A stretch of 64,000 nt of DNA from Myxococcales bacterium (GCA_016191815.1 JACPVI010000006.1:186001-250000); one strand, 5' to 3'; shown: positions 35,431 through 44,924, counted from the first letter of the stretch. Notes: generated by a model from the sequence alone, not told the origin. Numbers and translations: made by a program.

Positions 35431-37917
35431 TTGACGCTCCGAGTCACCGGTCGCTACGCTCCGGGCGACCCGGGGTATCTCCCACCACCACCCGTGAGCA
35501 CTGCGCCCTCAAAGCGGCAGCCCATCCCGTTCGGCAAGTACCTCTTGCTGGACCGGATCAACATCGGCGGCATGGCCGAGGTCTGGCGGGGCAAGACCTT
35601 CGGGGCGGGCGGCTTCGAGCGGCTGGTGGCGATCAAGCGGATCCTCCCGAACATCGCGGAAGATGAAGAGTTCATCTCGATGTTCCTCGACGAGGCGAAG
35701 ATCACCGTCCAGCTCGCCCACGCGAACATCGCGCAGGTCTACGACCTGAACCACATCGGCACCAACTACTACATCGCGATGGAGTACATCTCCGGCAAGG
35801 ACATGCGGGCGATCTTCGACCGCTGCCGGAAGAAGGGCGAGCCGGCGCCGGTCCCGCTGACGTGCTACGTCCTCTCCAAGGTGTGCGAGGGGCTGGACTA
35901 CGCCCACCGCAAGAAGGACAACATGGGCCGGGACATGAACATCGTCCACCGGGACGTGTCGCCCCAGAACGCCCTCATCAGCTACGAGGGCGAGGTCAAG
36001 GTCATCGACTTCGGCATCGCCAAGGCGGCCGGCAAGGCCACCAAGACCCAGGCCGGAATCCTCAAGGGCAAGTTCGGCTACATGAGCCCGGAGCAGATCC
36101 GCGGACTTCCTTTGGACCGGCGCTCCGACGTCTTCTCGGTGGGCATCTGCCTGTACGAGATGCTGACCGGAGAGCGACTCTTCGTGGGGGACTCCGACTT
36201 CTCGGTGCTGGAGAAGGTCCGCAAGGCCGAGGTGCTCCCTCCCTCCACTTACAACCGGCGGGTCCCCGAACCCTTGGAGAAGATCGTTCTCAAGGCATTG
36301 GCCAAGGACGTGGACGAACGCTACCAGTACGCCAACGAGGTGGCGGACGACCTGCAGCGCTTCCTCATCACCTCGGACTCCATCTTCAGCCGCAAGGACC
36401 TGATGCAGTACATGAAGTCCACCTTCGCCGAGGACGTGGAGCGGGAGAAGCTCCGCATCCAGGAGTACGCCGACATCAAGCCTCCGGAGGGGATGCTGGC
36501 GGCGGCCGAGATGGGCTTCGGCGTCGGGGCAGTGCCGCTTCCTCCGCCGTCCTCGGCGGGCGCCAGCGAGCTGACGGTGCAGCCCCAAACCGCCACCGCT
36601 GCCGCCCCCCAGGCGACAGTGGCCTCGCCCACCATGGCCGTGCCCCAGGCGAAGGGGCGGCCTCCTCCGCTCCTCCAGCCTTCTGTCAAGGGGCCGCCGG
36701 TGCTCTCGCCGGCGACCTCCCAGGAGACCAAGGTCCCCGGAGCGAACGGGCCGCGGCGCCCGGCCTCGGTTCCGATGGTGGCGCCGGTGTCCGCGGCCAA
36801 GCTCACCGCCGCCGCCCCGATGCTCAGCAACGTGGCCGGCATCGACGAGGACGAGGACGCGGCGACCATCCTCGCCGACGGGCGCGACTACTTCAACGAC
36901 CCCGCCGAGGCTGAGAAGGTGCTCGGGCCGAAGGCCGGCGCCTCCAGGCCGAAGCTGGGCGAGCCTCCCCCTACCAACCCGGATCAGGCGGCGCCCACGC
37001 TCCCGCCCGGTCGCTCGGGCGAAGGGCAGCGGGTCTCCCGGTCGGTCGCGCCCACCCGCCAGGAGGTCTCCACCAGCCCTGGCGAGCGGATCGCCGAACG
37101 GACCGCGTCCGAGGGCCCCTGGAGCAAACCGGTGGTCGCGGCGTTCGCCGCCGGTGGCGCGCTCCTCGTATGCCTTTTGGGGGTGCTGGGGTGGCTCTTG
37201 CTTCGAGAGCCAGCCTCCGGGTTGCTCCTTCTGGAGGTGCCGCAAGAGCTGCGAGGCAAGGCGCGCATCAACGTGAACGGCGATGAGGTGAAAGACTCCG
37301 CCGGCAAGCCCCCGGCTCAGTTCCCCATCCTCCGGAAGGTGAAGGCGGGCAAGGCGGTGATCTTGGTCACCGCCGATGGCTACGAGGCCTTCACCGCCGC
37401 TGTCGTGGTGAAGGGGGGAGAGGAGGTAACCCCGGTCAAGGCCGTCTTGAAGCCCTCGGTGCAGAGCGTCCAGCTCATCGTGGTGACGCAGCCCGAGCTG
37501 GCGGAGGTGAGGGTGGACGACGAGCTGGTCAAGCCGTTGGGCACCCCGGGGATGTATGTGGGAGAGATGGCCGCCGGAGTGGAGCACCGCATCGAGGTCA
37601 AGCTGCCCGGGTTCCGCCCGTTCAAGAAGACCCTGAGCGCGAAGGAGACGAGCGCTCCAGCCAAGGTGACCGCGACCCTCGACCCGTACGAGTACGCGGT
37701 GAAGGTCACCTCGGAGCCTTCGCGAGCGACGGTGGTGGTGAACGGCAAGGCCTTGGGCGAGACGCCGGAGGACGTGACCATCCTCGGTGGAGTGAGCGAG
37801 CTGCTCTTGAGGAAGAAGTGCTACGAGACCACCCGAGTGCCGGTGCCGCTCCCGCCGGAGCCGAAGGGAGTCATCACCGTTTCCGGGTCGCTCAGGCGGC
37901 TCCAGAACTGCTACTAG
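35431..37917 (+). CDS. Ser/Thr protein kinase with three extracytoplasmic PEGA-like repeats
   Basis: 828 residues. Kinase domain at about 36-312: INIGGMAEVW loop, Lys69 in VAIKR, HRD at 173-175 (VHRDVSPQN), DFG at 193-195 and SPE at 219-221, so it should be active. A Pro/Ala-rich linker with an Asp/Glu-rich patch leads to one membrane helix (around residue 570-592), then three PEGA-like units (with INVNGDEVK, VRVDDELVK and VVVNGKALG). Start TTG 35431 has a GAGGACGG ribosome site; GTG 35494 is possible. The gene sits inside a run with an ABC exporter upstream and an AAA+ ATPase eight bases downstream, so these may be its targets or partners. Confidence 0.9.
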   Translation: MTLRVTGRYAPGDPGYLPPPPVSTAPSKRQPIPFGKYLLLDRINIGGMAEVWRGKTFGAGGFERLVAIKRILPNIAEDEEFISMFLDEAKITVQLAHANIAQVYDLNHIGTNYYIAMEYISGKDMRAIFDRCRKKGEPAPVPLTCYVLSKVCEGLDYAHRKKDNMGRDMNIVHRDVSPQNALISYEGEVKVIDFGIAKAAGKATKTQAGILKGKFGYMSPEQIRGLPLDRRSDVFSVGICLYEMLTGERLFVGDSDFSVLEKVRKAEVLPPSTYNRRVPEPLEKIVLKALAKDVDERYQYANEVADDLQRFLITSDSIFSRKDLMQYMKSTFAEDVEREKLRIQEYADIKPPEGMLAAAEMGFGVGAVPLPPPSSAGASELTVQPQTATAAAPQATVASPTMAVPQAKGRPPPLLQPSVKGPPVLSPATSQETKVPGANGPRRPASVPMVAPVSAAKLTAAAPMLSNVAGIDEDEDAATILADGRDYFNDPAEAEKVLGPKAGASRPKLGEPPPTNPDQAAPTLPPGRSGEGQRVSRSVAPTRQEVSTSPGERIAERTASEGPWSKPVVAAFAAGGALLVCLLGVLGWLLLREPASGLLLLEVPQELRGKARINVNGDEVKDSAGKPPAQFPILRKVKAGKAVILVTADGYEAFTAAVVVKGGEEVTPVKAVLKPSVQSVQLIVVTQPELAEVRVDDELVKPLGTPGMYVGEMAAGVEHRIEVKLPGFRPFKKTLSAKETSAPAKVTATLDPYEYAVKVTSEPSRATVVVNGKALGETPEDVTILGGVSELLLRKKCYETTRVPVPLPPEPKGVITVSGSLRRLQNCY

Positions 37918-37925
37918 CCGGATCC

Positions 37926-39680
37926 ATGGCCAAGCCGCGGAGGATGAAAGAGGACCCGCTGGTCGACCTGCCCACCTGGGCGAGGAAGCTGGCGCAGCGC
38001 TACTACACCAAGACGGTGAGCACCTTCCTGGTGTACGGGGCGGTGAGGGACCTCCAGCCGGTGACGATGGAAGACGGCTCGCCCGGGTTCGGGACGCTCA
38101 AGGCCTTCCTCTCGGAGGAGCTGTTCGGCGGGAGAGACCACGTCGTCTTCTACGACCGCTCCTCCGGCATCCGGGCCTCGATGCCGGAGACCCAGCAGGA
38201 CCTCTCCCGGGCGATGGCCGGCTACGACGCGATGTACGGCACCGACTACTCGAAGGTGATGCCGCGCGACCCGGGGCGGGCGCTGCAGATCCTGGAGAAC
38301 TACTTCCGGATGCGGCTGGGAGACGGGAAGTCCCTGGCGCTCTTGGTCGACTTCGCGGAGACGCTGGCGCCCGGCGGCGAGCTGTCGCACCTGTCGGCGG
38401 AGGACCGCTTCGTCCTCGCCACCTTGGTGAAGTGGGCCCACGACCCGCAGTTCCTCTCCGCGGACATGTCGGTGGTGCTGGTGGTGGAGAACCTGGCGGA
38501 GATCTCCTCGAAGCTGTCGCGCAACCCCTACGTGGCGAACATCGAGATCCCGCTCCCGGAGGAGGCCGAGCGGCTGGAGTACGTGAAGTACAAGCTCGAG
38601 GGGAAGAAGCTGGCCACCATCTCCGACGTGCCGGTCGCCGGGCTGGCCAAGATGACCGCCGGGCTCTCGCGGATCAACCTCGACCGGCTGCTCACCGAGG
38701 CGATCGAGGGCGGCTCGCGGATCACCACCGAGGTTTTGAAGGACAAGAAGAAGGAGATCATCCAGGCCGAGTGCCACGGGCTACTGGAGTTCATCGAGCC
38801 CAGCCACGGCCTCGACGCGGTGGCCGGACACGCGAAGGCGAAGCAGATGCTCCGGAGCGCCGCCGCCGCCTTGAAGAAGGGGCGGATCGAGGTGTTGCCG
38901 ATGGGCTACCTCATCTCCGGCCCGGTGGGCACCGGGAAGACCTTCATGGTGACCTGCTTCGCCGGGGACATCGGTATCCCTTGCGTGAAGTTCCTCAACT
39001 TCCGCAGCCAGTGGCAGGGCGTCACCGAGGCCAATCTGGAGAAGATCTTCAACCTGCTCAAGGCGCTCTGGCCGGTGGCGGTGATGATCGACGAGGCGGA
39101 CGCCTTTTTGGGGAACCGGGACGCCTCGGGCGACTCGGGCACCTCGAGCCGGGTGTTCGCCTCGATCGCCTCCTTCATGGGGAACACCCAGTACCGGGGG
39201 AAGATCATCTGGTTCCTCCTCACCTGCCGGCCCGACCTCTTGCCGATCGACCTCAAGCGGCAGGGGAGGGCGGAGGAGCACCTGGCGCTCTTCTACCCGC
39301 AGACGCCAGAGGAGCGGGACGAGCTGTTCCGGGTGATGTGCAAGAAGACCGAGGTGGAGGTGAGCGGGGCGACCTTCTCGTCCCTGGTGGGAAAGGCCTC
39401 GGCGGTGAACCTGAGCGGGGCGGACATCGAGGCGGTGCTGGTGCGCTCGAAGTTCCACGCCCTGGCCGCCGGCCGGGACAAGGTGAGCCAGGAGGACGTC
39501 GCGGCGGTGCTCAAGGACTTCGTCCCGCCCTCCTATCCATTGGAGATCGAGCTGCAGAACCTGGCGGCGGTGCAGGAGTGCACCAGCCGAGAGCTGTTGC
39601 CGGAGACGTTCCGCGAGATGCCCCGCGACCAGGTGACCCGGCGCATCCGCGAGCTGAAGGTCCTGCTCGAGGAGCGTTAG
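37926..39680 (+). CDS. AAA+ ATPase with degenerate N-terminal and active C-terminal module (Ycf46-like)
   Basis: 584 residues. The C-terminal module has Walker A GPVGTGKT (332-339), Walker B VMIDEAD (386-392), sensor 1 in LLTCRPDLLP and an Arg-finger region KRQGRAEEH. The N-terminal 280 residues look like an AAA-type fold that lacks Walker motifs (with LALLVDFAETLAPGG at the Walker B place). A silent plus an active module recalls the Ycf46 family, whose role is poorly known. No signal peptide, so cytoplasmic. ATG 37926 is eight bases after the kinase stop. Confidence 0.82.
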   Translation: MAKPRRMKEDPLVDLPTWARKLAQRYYTKTVSTFLVYGAVRDLQPVTMEDGSPGFGTLKAFLSEELFGGRDHVVFYDRSSGIRASMPETQQDLSRAMAGYDAMYGTDYSKVMPRDPGRALQILENYFRMRLGDGKSLALLVDFAETLAPGGELSHLSAEDRFVLATLVKWAHDPQFLSADMSVVLVVENLAEISSKLSRNPYVANIEIPLPEEAERLEYVKYKLEGKKLATISDVPVAGLAKMTAGLSRINLDRLLTEAIEGGSRITTEVLKDKKKEIIQAECHGLLEFIEPSHGLDAVAGHAKAKQMLRSAAAALKKGRIEVLPMGYLISGPVGTGKTFMVTCFAGDIGIPCVKFLNFRSQWQGVTEANLEKIFNLLKALWPVAVMIDEADAFLGNRDASGDSGTSSRVFASIASFMGNTQYRGKIIWFLLTCRPDLLPIDLKRQGRAEEHLALFYPQTPEERDELFRVMCKKTEVEVSGATFSSLVGKASAVNLSGADIEAVLVRSKFHALAAGRDKVSQEDVAAVLKDFVPPSYPLEIELQNLAAVQECTSRELLPETFREMPRDQVTRRIRELKVLLEER

Positions 39681-39683
39681 GTT

Positions 39684-41054
39684 GTGACGGCGCGGCTGAC
39701 GCTGGCCACCGCGCTTTGTGTGTGTGCTTCGGCCCGGGCCCAGGCGGGCTTCGAGTGGAAGGCCGCCCTGGATGCAGGGTCGGTGCGCCAGGTGATGGTC
39801 GCCGAGCTCGACGGGGCCGGGCCGCCGGAGCTGGCGATCCTCTCTGCCACCGGTGAGCTTTGGGTCTACTCCGAGCCGGCGCCCTTCGCGTTCGTGCTGA
39901 GCGCCTCGCTGCGGACTCCCGGGTACGCCCTGGCGGTCGCGCGCGGCGACCTCGAGGGCGACGGTATGCCGGACCTGATCGCCTCCTACTATGTCTTCCC
40001 CGGAGCGGACGGAGGGTTGGAACCTGGCCTCGCCCTCTTTCGCAACCTCGGAGGAGCTGCGTTCGCTTCGCCGGTGACGACTCCACTGGGCTTCATGTCG
40101 TTCGGGCTCGCGTCGGGCCGGATCGATGGCGACCCGTTCGATGACCTGGTAGTGGCAGCGCACAGCGGCACCTCCATCCGGCTGTCGGGGTCGCCGGCCG
40201 GGCTCGTTTCCCCCACGCCGATCGGGACGAACGCCGATCACCACTCGCCGGTGATCGCGGATCTCGACGGCGACGGCCTGCTGGACGTCGTGCAGGACAA
40301 CTGGGCCACCCAGGACCTCGCGCTGCTGCTTCAAAGGGCCGACGGCGGTTTTCCGGAATCGACCGTGGCCCTGGACGGTGGCGGCGAGGCCTTTCCGGTG
40401 ATCGCCGCGGATCTCGATCGGGCCCTGGGCCCCGACTTGGCGGTCCTCACCCGTTCCCCGCCCAGGCGAGTTTGGGTCTTCCTCTCCGCTTCGCAGAAGC
40501 CGCTCTCGTTCCGTCCGCCCGCCAGCTTCATCATTCCCTCGGCCGCTGCGCTCGCCTCCGGCGACGTGGACGGAGACGGCTGGATCGACCTGGTCTGCGG
40601 ACTGGGGCCCGACCGGCAGCTGGCTTGGCTCCGCGGCGCCGGCGACGGAGGCTTCTCCCCGCCGGAGCCCTTCGACACCCCGGGCTACGCCTATTCGGTG
40701 GAGGTCGCCGACCTCGACTCCGACGGCCGCGCCGACGCGCTGGTCGGCGATCCAGTCGCGGGGCTGGTCCACGTGCTGCGGTCCGCCTTCGACGCGGGCG
40801 CCGGCGGTGGAGCCGATGCAGGCGCGGGCGCAGGCTCCGACGCGGGGCCGCCGGATGCTGGATTCGACGCAGGGCCCTCCGACGCCTCGGTGGACGCAGG
40901 CAGCGCCGGCGCGGCCCAGGCTTCCGGATGCGACGGAGGCTGCGAGCCCGAGGCCGCCCCGCCACCGGCTCCTCCACCCGGCTGCGGCTGCGGCCACGCG
41001 CTGGTGATGGCGCTCGCGGCTGCGGCGGGCGTCCTGCGGCGGCGTCCCGGCTGA
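39684..41054 (+). CDS. FG-GAP/VCBS repeat protein with MYXO-CTERM-type tail
   Basis: A 456-residue secreted protein. After a signal peptide (ending SARAQAG) come about seven FG-GAP/VCBS-like blades, with calcium-type loops such as DLEGDGMPDL, DLDGDGLLDV, DVDGDGWIDL and DLDSDGRADA. A low-complexity linker of Asp-Ala-Gly repeats (about residues 375-420) leads to the C-terminal signal GCGCG, a hydrophobic helix and LRRRPG. It should be sorted to the surface by the myxosortase route. GTG 39684 lies three bases after the AAA+ stop, so it is probably co-transcribed. Confidence 0.82.
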   Translation: MTARLTLATALCVCASARAQAGFEWKAALDAGSVRQVMVAELDGAGPPELAILSATGELWVYSEPAPFAFVLSASLRTPGYALAVARGDLEGDGMPDLIASYYVFPGADGGLEPGLALFRNLGGAAFASPVTTPLGFMSFGLASGRIDGDPFDDLVVAAHSGTSIRLSGSPAGLVSPTPIGTNADHHSPVIADLDGDGLLDVVQDNWATQDLALLLQRADGGFPESTVALDGGGEAFPVIAADLDRALGPDLAVLTRSPPRRVWVFLSASQKPLSFRPPASFIIPSAAALASGDVDGDGWIDLVCGLGPDRQLAWLRGAGDGGFSPPEPFDTPGYAYSVEVADLDSDGRADALVGDPVAGLVHVLRSAFDAGAGGGADAGAGAGSDAGPPDAGFDAGPSDASVDAGSAGAAQASGCDGGCEPEAAPPPAPPPGCGCGHALVMALAAAAGVLRRRPG

Positions 41055-41072
41055 AGGCCCTTGGGCTCTCGT

Positions 41073-41944
41073 TCAGCTCTTTCGCTTCAGGACGCCGACC
41101 TCGAACAGGATCGCGCCGCGCTGGACCAGGCTCGCGATCACCTGGGCGTAGAAGCGGGACATCTGGGGCAGCTTCTCGCTGGAGAGCCGCTGGCTCAAGC
41201 CGAACCCTCCGCGCCCATCGAGTCCCAGGTAGTCGCGGGTGAGGTCGCGCTCCAGCAGCCGCCTTTCGAAGCCAAAGCTCGTAGAGGGAGATGCCGGTGA
41301 TCACGAGGTAGCTCAGCGCGAAGAGGCTCCCGCCAAGCACCACCAAGATCGAGAAGTGAGGCCAGACGAATCGGGTGAGCCACATTCCACCGATGTCGAC
41401 CCAGGCGCCGAGGAAGCTGGAGGCGATGATCGCCCATTTGGTCTGCTCCCTGACCGAAGTGCCGAGGAAGACCAGCCCGAGCAGGCCGGAGATCACCGCC
41501 AGGCTCATCAGATGGGTGTGGCTCGTCTGAATGAGCAGCGGCGTCCGGATCCACACCCGCGCGGAGTCGCTAACCTCCGAGAGGTCGATCTCGCGCTCGC
41601 CTTCCGGAGCGCTCTCGTGCCCGTGCGCGAGCGGGGTCTCCGGGCTGAGTGCGGGAGGGATCGGCCGAGGCGGGAGTCGCGCCGAAGGCCTCGGGGACTA
41701 TCTGCAGCCCGGTGCTGTACACCGCCGAGCCGACGAAGAAGCCGTTGATCTTCGCCCCCGCCACCTCGAGTTGCGGGAACCCGAGCGCCTACAGGAGGCT
41801 CTCCTTTCCCAGCGACACCTCGCGCTCCACGGTCCCCGCGCCAGGCGGCTCTGCGGCGAAGGAAGGAGGCGGCTCCTGTCCGAACGCGGCGGGGGCCAAA
41901 CCCGTCACGAGCAAGCCACTGGCAGCGATACGCATCCAGGTCAT
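41073..41944 (-). pseudogene. Broken gene for a secreted/membrane protein: one nonsense codon and two frame changes
   Basis: Reading on the minus strand from ATG 41944 (GGGAGG ribosome site) gives a signal peptide (RIAASGLLVTGLAPAAFGQE) and 51 residues up to an in-frame TAG at 41791-41789. The same frame then continues sensibly with LEVAGAKINGFFVGSAVYST and IVPEAFGA. Between about 41690 and 41640 the frame changes by one, giving HGHESAPEGEREIDLS and about four membrane helices (LMSLAVISGLLGLVFLG onward). At 41264-41266 (an AAA run on the coding strand) a further change gives RLLERDLTRDYLGLDGRGGF to a stop at 41073. Three lesions in one gene point to a true pseudogene. The first part resembles an outer-membrane protein and the later part a multi-pass membrane protein, so two genes may have been joined by a deletion. 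Confidence 0.72.
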
Positions 41945-42062
41945 CGCGCCCCTCCCGGCGGTCGGCGGAACAGGTCCAATCTTGGCGCAGACGTTCCACG
42001 ACGGCCTGCGGCATGTTGTCGCAGGGACCAGCCGGTGCCGGGGGAGCTGAAAGGTGGAAGAG

Positions 42063-42224
42063 TCAGCGTCGCGGCGGGTGCTTCCGCAGCTTTCGCTGGA
42101 GCGATCGCCGGTGAAGCGAAAGGCGCCGGGCGGCCTCGGAGACGTTGCCGCCGCAGTCCGAGAGCACCCTCTGGATGTGCTCCCACTCGGCGCGGGCGAG
42201 CGAGGGCGCCGTGGCGTTCTTCAT
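42063..42224 (-). pseudogene. RegA/PrrA-type response regulator remnant (Fis-like helix-turn-helix only)
   Basis: Only 53 residues are left. SLARAEWEHIQRVLSDCGGN followed by VSEAARRLSLHRRSLQRKL is the C-terminal DNA-binding part of RegA/PrrA/ActR redox regulators and matches it closely. The receiver domain of about 120 residues with its phosphorylated Asp is missing. The ATG overlaps the stop of the RegB-like remnant by ATGA. The first residues (MKNA) look like the N-box of the kinase read in another frame, which suggests a deletion that joined the two genes. It may still be translated as a small DNA-binding protein. Confidence 0.65.
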
Positions 42225-43189
42225 GAGGCCTCGAACCCGCGAGTCACGGTGCGGTGAGGGACCGACAGCCGGCACCGTGCCGCTTGCTCCGTCAGCTCGA
42301 TGCGAATCGGACGATCCTCCGACAGGCCCGCGGCAGCCTCGTCGAGCAAGGAGGCCACACCGATGGCGTGGGCCGGCTCGGTGGCTTCCACCTCGGCGTC
42401 GGCGGCCATCTGGAGCAGGATCTCGCGGCCGCGCTGCACCTGCTGCCGGATGAGGGCGGCGTCGGCGGCGGCCTCCGCTCCGTTCGGGGTCAGCTGGCGC
42501 TCCAGCTCGCGAGCCGCCACTGCGATCGAGGAAAGCGGCGTGGACAGTTCGTGGGCCGCACCGGCCGACAGCGTCGCCAGCGCCACGATCTTCTCGCTCC
42601 GGGCGGCCTGGGCCCGCGCCTCGGAGAGCTGGGCGTTCCGCAGGGACAGCGCGCTGGTCACCCGGTGCACGAAGTGCACGATGAACCCCGCCGCGAGCGC
42701 GAACGCCACCCACATGCCCTGCAGGTGGATCTGCACGTTGTGCTGCATCTTGGAGGTGTCAGAGCTGTCAAGCTTGAGCCAGACATGGTCCACGAAGAGC
42801 ACGCCGAAGCAGAGGCAGCAGAGCGCCACCAAGAGCCAGCTCAACCGCGAGGTGAGGATCGCCGCCGCCAGGGCGATGTGGACCAGGTAGAGCGAGCTGA
42901 ACGGGTTGAACGGGCCTCCGGTGAGGTACAGGAGCGTCGTGAGGATCACCACATCGAGCGCCATCACTGCCCAGAGCGTCCATTCGTTCACCGTGCTCGA
43001 GCGCCGCATCCAGAAGGTGGCGGCGAGGTTGGTGAGCAACTGGACGAAGACGGCGGCGAGCAGCGGCGCCAGCGGGAGGTGAATCCGGAGGTAGACCTGG
43101 ACGAAGGCGATCACCAGGAGCTGCCCGAGGGCGGCACCCCACCTCAGCTTGAGCAGCCACGAGAGGTTGATGGAGTTGGCGTTCGTCAT
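42221..43189 (-). pseudogene. RegB/PrrB-type sensor kinase remnant lacking the ATP-binding lobe
   Basis: 322 residues. Five or six membrane helices (residues about 10-170) with the GGPFNPFSSLYLVHIALAA segment that corresponds to the quinone-sensing GGxxNPF motif of RegB. Then a linker and the phosphorylation helix with the H-box His in AHELSTPLSSIAVAARELER. After a further 70 residues the reading frame ends. The N, G1, F and G2 boxes that bind ATP are absent, so autophosphorylation is impossible. A one-base shift at the end would read on into LMKNA, an N-box-like sequence now used as the start of the regulator remnant. Likely a decayed redox two-component system. Confidence 0.68.
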
Positions 43190-43205
43190 CAGAGAATGGC
43201 GCTGG

Positions 43206-44903
43206 CTATTGCCCGAGGAGCGTGAGCTCGATCCGCCGGCCTCGACGCTCGCCAACTTCGAGAGGGGGGCCGCCTTGGCTCCCCTCGGCGCTCACCCTTT
43301 CTTCGGCCACTCCCCGCTCGAGGAGGTAGTCCCTTACCGCCGCCGCTCGAAGCGCGGCCAGCGCCCGATTGGATTCCGGCGAACCGGCGTCGCCGGGGTG
43401 GGATTCGATTCGCACCCGGATGCCCGGCTGGCGCAGGAGGATGTCGGCCACCTCGTCCAGCGTGGAGGTGGAGTCCTCGAGCAGGCGCGCCTCCTCGAAG
43501 GCGAACTCGATCGGCTGGAGGAGATCGATGCGCCCTTCGCCGAGTCTCGCCGCCCTAGCCTCGGGCGCCTCCCGCAGGATCATCTCCACGGTAACGACTT
43601 CGCCAGCGCGGGCCGAAACCCGGCGAGCGGCGACCAGGTGGCCCGGCGCACGCACCTCGAGCCGGTAGGCGCCTGGTGGAAGCTCGAGCTCGAGCTGTCC
43701 CGTGGTGAGCGGATAGCTCTGCGCAAGAGCGGCCTCCCCATTCCAGAGCGGGGTGACCGAGATCTCGAGCGGTCCCCCCGCGCCTGCCGGCGCCGACGCA
43801 CGGACGATGGCCTTGGCTTGGCCGCTCGCTTGGCCGCCCAGCACCACTTGCGAGGGCTGGGGACTCCACCCGCTCCACAGCCGACCAAAGTCGAGCTGGT
43901 AGCCGAGCTGGGCGAAGACCCCGTACGGGTAGTACCTCGCCGGGGCGCGGTAGAGCCGGCCGCTCATCCCCGCGAGCACCCGGCCCGGGCCGGCGTCGAA
44001 GCTCGCCCCCAGCCAGGCGCCGATTCCGGCTCCGAGGCCTTCCGGAGTGGGGTGCGCCACCGCGCTCAGCTCGACGAAGGGAGAAATCTCTCCGGCTCTT
44101 TCTCCCCAAGGGTGGAGCCCGACGAATGCCCGGCCCCCCGCCGCGCGCCCGAAGACCGCCGCGGCACCCGCGCCGAGCCTGGGGCCGAACGCATAGGCAA
44201 CCCCACACTCGCCACCGCTCTGGCGGGAGACCGCGTCGCGAAAACCCGTCACCACGAAGCGAAGACCGGGGCCTGGTGCCGGCGGCCCGGAGGACGGAGC
44301 TTCCGCCAGCGCGGGGCCCCCGATGAGCGCCGCGATTGCGGCCCACCTTGCCGCCTGTCGCCTGGCCCGGAGGAGTGGAAGCCGAAGCAGCCACAGCCCC
44401 ACTCCCGCTCCCCAAAGGAGGTCCGCGCCGCTCCGCCCGGTGGCGTTGCAGCTCCAGCCGGCCATGCCGAGCCGAGCCTCGGGCGCGAGCTCTTCCCCGG
44501 GGCCCGGGGGCTCGCCACCGTCGAGCGCTCCTTCGACGCACACCGAGTCTCGGCAGCGGTAACCGGTCGCGCAGTCGCCGTCCGAGGCGCAGCCGGTCGG
44601 GCAGCTCGCGCCCTTCCCGTCACAGACGTAGGGCGCACAGGAGGGCTTGCCGGCGGTGCCGGGGGGAGAGGCGCGACAAAGTCCAAAGGCGTCGGCACTG
44701 TCGCACTCGTCGCAGGGGCCGTCGCAGGGCGTGTCACAGCAGGTGCCCGCGATGCAGTTTTTCGAGACGCACTCGCTCGGTTCGGTGCAGAACCCGATGT
44801 GAAACGGCTGGCCCTCCTCGAACCTCTCTGGGCCCGGCTGGTACGCGATGCAGACCGCGACCCCCGCGATCGGCGCCAGGGTCCATGTGATGGTGGAGGG
44901 CAT
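43206..44903 (-). CDS. Fusion: Cys-rich sorting-signal module plus OmpA-type outer-membrane protein
   Basis: 565 residues in one open frame. Residues 1-150 are a signal segment and a Cys-rich region (CDTPCDGPCDECDSADAFG, CPTGCASDGDC). Next comes LGMAGWSCNATG with a hydrophobic stretch and LLRARR, which looks like a C-terminal sorting signal. Instead of stopping it runs directly into AARWAAIAALIGGPALAEA, which looks like a fresh signal peptide, then a beta-barrel-like part and an OmpA peptidoglycan-binding domain at the C-terminus (VRIESHPGDAGSPESNRALA, ending RRIELTLLG). No ATG, GTG or TTG is present at the junction. The parallel gene at 46425 stops right after its GWSC signal, so this is probably a read-through fusion of two genes. 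Confidence 0.65.
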   Translation of the reverse strand: MPSTITWTLAPIAGVAVCIAYQPGPERFEEGQPFHIGFCTEPSECVSKNCIAGTCCDTPCDGPCDECDSADAFGLCRASPPGTAGKPSCAPYVCDGKGASCPTGCASDGDCATGYRCRDSVCVEGALDGGEPPGPGEELAPEARLGMAGWSCNATGRSGADLLWGAGVGLWLLRLPLLRARRQAARWAAIAALIGGPALAEAPSSGPPAPGPGLRFVVTGFRDAVSRQSGGECGVAYAFGPRLGAGAAAVFGRAAGGRAFVGLHPWGERAGEISPFVELSAVAHPTPEGLGAGIGAWLGASFDAGPGRVLAGMSGRLYRAPARYYPYGVFAQLGYQLDFGRLWSGWSPQPSQVVLGGQASGQAKAIVRASAPAGAGGPLEISVTPLWNGEAALAQSYPLTTGQLELELPPGAYRLEVRAPGHLVAARRVSARAGEVVTVEMILREAPEARAARLGEGRIDLLQPIEFAFEEARLLEDSTSTLDEVADILLRQPGIRVRIESHPGDAGSPESNRALAALRAAAVRDYLLERGVAEERVSAEGSQGGPPLEVGERRGRRIELTLLGQ

Positions 44904-44924
44904 CCGCTGGCGGAATGATACACC

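Noticed and set aside
40531-41556. A 341-residue minus-strand frame that begins with membrane helices.
   Set aside because: The first 95 codons belong to the pseudogene; after about 41265 the frame runs antisense through the FG-GAP gene. The true continuation is in another frame.
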